Shown piece after piece: positions 62,127 to 64,000 of a stretch of DNA of 64,000 bases. Position 1 is the first letter of the stretch. Each line of letters opens with the position of its first letter. This DNA is from Deltaproteobacteria bacterium (GTDB lineage Bacteria > Bdellovibrionota > Bdellovibrionia > Bdellovibrionales > Bdellovibrionaceae), in the NCBI GenBank assembly GCA_013286585.1, contig JABDFK010000003.1, positions 1 through 64,000 on the forward strand, given 5' to 3'. Position numbers and translations under genes: made by a program. The notes beneath the pieces were generated by a model. The model was not told the origin of the DNA. It did not search any database and saw only the letters and a program-made list of their open reading frames with translations.

Positions 62127-62888
62127 CTACTCAACTCCGCCCACGGCGGACTGACGCTTTCTCTCGAAGATGCCGACTAGAATCACTGAAAGCTCATAAA
62201 GCACAACCATCGGTGCCATCATCATTAACATGCTGAGCAGGTCGGGCGGCGTAAGTATGGCCGATAGTATCGCAAGGCCCACGATGGCGAACCTGCGCTT
62301 TTCTTTCAGCGTTTTCTGAGAAATCACACCCATCATTCCCAGAATCACCAAAATTAATGGAAGTTCGAAGGAGGCGCCAAAGGCCAGCGCGGTGGTGGTG
62401 ACGAATGAAAGATAGTGTTCGATGGTGATCATGGGTTTGTCGGCGTCTCCGCCAAAGGTCATTAAAAATTTAAAGGCCATCGGAAAAACAACAAAGTAGG
62501 CAAAGCTAACTCCGATGGCAAATAAGGCCGTACCGGAGAAAATAAAGCCAACGGCGTATTTTTTTTCTTTCGAATAGAGTCCAGGCGCCACGAATTTCCA
62601 AATTTGATAAATCCACAGCGGGGACGAAAGAATCACTCCTCCAAAAAGTGAAATTCGCACGTGCGCCAGAAACTTATCCATGGGTGCCGTGAAGAAAAGT
62701 CCGCCGGTGGGCAGATAAGCGGCGATGGGCTTACGGATGATATCAAATAGTTTCTCACTGACACTCCAGCAAAGAATCATCCCCGCCAGAATTCCATACA
62801 GGCTCTTGATGAGTCCGCTGCGAAGCTCAACCAGGTGATCCATCATCGATTGATTTTTCAAATCTTGTTCTTCAGGAGTGTCTGTCAT
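62127..62888 (-). CDS. tatC: Sec-independent protein translocase TatC
   Basis: The six-helix receptor that recognises twin-arginine signal peptides. MDHLVELRSGLIKSLYGILA is the conserved N-terminal element, FFTAPMDKFLAHVRISLFGG and SSPLWIYQIWKFVAPGLYSKEKK the first periplasmic loop region, and SFELPLILVILGMMG a later helix with the conserved Glu. The 253 residues are full length. It overlaps tatB by 17 bp upstream and converges on the biotin carrier gene (5 bp gap). Confidence 0.96.
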   Translation of the reverse strand: MTDTPEEQDLKNQSMMDHLVELRSGLIKSLYGILAGMILCWSVSEKLFDIIRKPIAAYLPTGGLFFTAPMDKFLAHVRISLFGGVILSSPLWIYQIWKFVAPGLYSKEKKYAVGFIFSGTALFAIGVSFAYFVVFPMAFKFLMTFGGDADKPMITIEHYLSFVTTTALAFGASFELPLILVILGMMGVISQKTLKEKRRFAIVGLAILSAILTPPDLLSMLMMMAPMVVLYELSVILVGIFERKRQSAVGGVE

Positions 62889-63105
62889 CTTTGCCCGAAT
62901 CTTTAGTGAGCTCTTTCAACAATTCCTTGCCCGAGGTCGGTGGCTTCTTAAGTTCCGAAAAAAGCGTGTCACTGGCCCGACGAAACTCATTCATCATGCG
63001 GCCAATTTTTCGCGCCACCTCGGGAAGCTGCTTCGGCCCGATGAGCAACAGCGCCAAAACACAAATAAAAAGAATCTCCGAAAAATTAAACATCCAAAAA
63101 AACAA
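62872..63105 (-). CDS. tatB: Twin-arginine translocase TatA/TatB family protein
   Basis: A 77-residue single-span protein: FNFSEILFICVLALLLIGPK, then QLPEVARKIGRMMNEFRRA, a helix-hinge-amphipathic helix typical of TatA/TatB. The Glu early in the membrane helix and the longer polar tail lean toward TatB. The start TTG at 63105 has GAGGG at 7 nt spacing; an ATG at 63093 is the alternative. It overlaps tatC by 17 bp; no second TatA gene is in the window. Confidence 0.88.
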   Translation of the reverse strand: MFFWMFNFSEILFICVLALLLIGPKQLPEVARKIGRMMNEFRRASDTLFSELKKPPTSGKELLKELTKDSGKDDRHS

Positions 63106-63163
63106 TAAACGACCCTCAGCGGCCGGTCAATCCGAGGCTGGGCAAACCTAAAGGGGAAAGGGA

Positions 63164-63205
63164 CCTCTGAAAGTTGCATACCTAGAGGTAGTCAACTTTC
63201 AGAGC
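63164..63205. repeat. Dispersed palindromic repeat, copy B
   Basis: A perfect 12-bp inverted repeat (63165-63176 with 63193-63204) encloses CA-TACC-TAGA-GGTA-GT, itself a small hairpin. It is nearly identical to 16829-16870. It lies between tatB and the 3' end of the next leftward gene, 20 nt after that gene's stop codon. Confidence 0.75.
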
Positions 63206-63224
63206 AGTACCTAAACCCATGCAG

Positions 63225-63839
63225 TCAGTCCTGCTTGCCGAGTTTTATTTGGTCGCTAGGAAGAGGTAAAATGCCCATCTCTGCCAATTTCTCTTGGGCA
63301 GAAATCGAGCCTGTTCGTAGATAGCGGTCATAGAGTCTTAGAATGCTTTGATCTGTTTGAATCATGGAGGCGTTGCTGATGTAAGTCAGCACTTCTACAA
63401 AGTCCAAAAACTGCACAGAGAATATCCGATAAACCGCGGCCGCCGTGTCTTCTTGAACACAATCAGCCAGACTGGCGTAGGCGGCCCCGCCCATATTCGC
63501 GTAGTAGTCGATGTCGACCACCTTCCGCGAAAGGGAGTCTCCAAAGAATCCTGAAATATACAATGATTTGTCGCCCAGTTTTTTGAGCATTCCCAACTTT
63601 TCATTCGCGGGGGACTGGTTGGCTAGTAGAAATTGTTCGGCCAGGGTGTCGTACTTTCGTCCGTTGGTTTCAGAAACTTCCGTTTCGAAAAGATTTCGCG
63701 CGTCCAGATAGTGTTCCAGAATCTGGACCAGATAGGATTTTGCACTGGGGTGAGTTTTAATTTTGCGCTTGCTGAGGCCCTGATCCACCATCTCTGCAAA
63801 AAACTCTTTGGGCGAAATGAGAAATTCTTTGGCTTCCAT
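63225..63839 (-). CDS. Conserved-looking protein of unknown function
   Basis: A 204-residue, mostly helical cytoplasmic protein with no signal peptide and no motif I recognise. Segments such as FFAEMVDQGLSKRKIKTHPS and MGGAAYASLADCVQEDTAAA look structured and conserved. Codon use is like its neighbours. It ends 20 nt before the palindromic repeat. The 160 bp upstream to the window edge shows no gene. Confidence 0.6.
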   Translation of the reverse strand: MEAKEFLISPKEFFAEMVDQGLSKRKIKTHPSAKSYLVQILEHYLDARNLFETEVSETNGRKYDTLAEQFLLANQSPANEKLGMLKKLGDKSLYISGFFGDSLSRKVVDIDYYANMGGAAYASLADCVQEDTAAAVYRIFSVQFLDFVEVLTYISNASMIQTDQSILRLYDRYLRTGSISAQEKLAEMGILPLPSDQIKLGKQD

Positions 63840-64000
63840 ACACCTCTTATCGGCTGGAGATCCCTTTCAATTTACCAAAGGATGCCTCAAAATGAGTCAT
63901 TTTCTTATATTTTCTGGACTGAGATCGAGGCCCCGCATGCAATTTAATTTATGCCTGCCATAACCATAATTAGTCTCAAAACGGGTTTTGTGGCCCAACA

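Overview
The window looks like chromosome of a predatory-bacterium relative in the Bdellovibrionota (Bdellovibrio-like). This rests on overall protein character, the moderate GC content, the run priA ... rpsB-tsf-pyrH-frr-uppS-cdsA-rseP-tsaB, two porins with a pilT, and Tad-type secretion fragments. That is inference from gene content; no marker gene was searched. It is mostly core genome: no prophage, insertion sequence, rRNA or CRISPR array is visible, and there is one tRNA gene (Phe).

Layout. 1-3.4 kb: the 3' end of priA, a zinc-ribbon/CFI-box protein, a flavin oxidoreductase, a candidate structured small RNA and an acetyltransferase. 3.5-14 kb: one long rightward block for translation, UMP kinase, undecaprenyl/phospholipid synthesis, the site-2 protease RseP, TsaB, a ParA/MinD ATPase, a J-domain/HTH fusion, an RluA pseudouridine synthase and PgeF. 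14-17 kb: secreted proteins (trypsin-like, HExxH metalloprotease-like). 17-25.8 kb, leftward: tRNA-Phe, reverse transsulfuration enzymes, a TadB/TadC-like pair, an outer membrane beta-barrel and an Mla lipid transporter with duplicated ATPase and permease. 25.8-32.4 kb, rightward: mdh-sucCD-ndk, an RNA methyltransferase, a TPR lipoprotein and a RodZ-like protein. 32.4-47 kb: glycosyltransferase, PHP-like protein, ferredoxin, exonuclease, then leftward nadE and the block rplU-rpmA-obg-nadD/rsfS-rlmH-comF-lolA-rimO-BMC-like. 47-53.5 kb: two porins, RNase E/G and pilT. 53.5-64 kb: nucleoside phosphorylases, a subtilisin lipoprotein, asnS, a three-gene acyl-CoA carboxylase, tatC/tatB and an unknown protein.

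Three genes (rpsB, the second mlaE, the rodZ-like gene) are broken by exactly one extra base inside a homopolymer run. Removing one base restores a full-length family member each time, so read errors are the simplest explanation, although the C10 tract could be a genuine phase-variable site.

The most unusual material is non-coding. (1) Two copies of a roughly 60-nt conserved core (around 21.1 and 38.1 kb) each sit inside a different long perfect stem, directly after the stop codon of a leftward gene; they look like a structured element lodged in terminator loops. (2) A 40-codon cationic hydrophobic peptide at 47.1 kb has its Shine-Dalgarno sequence locked in a hairpin, as in type I toxins. 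(3) The asnS leader carries a tRNA D-arm look-alike next to a stem that covers the ribosome binding site. (4) A second dispersed palindrome occurs at 16.8 and 63.2 kb.
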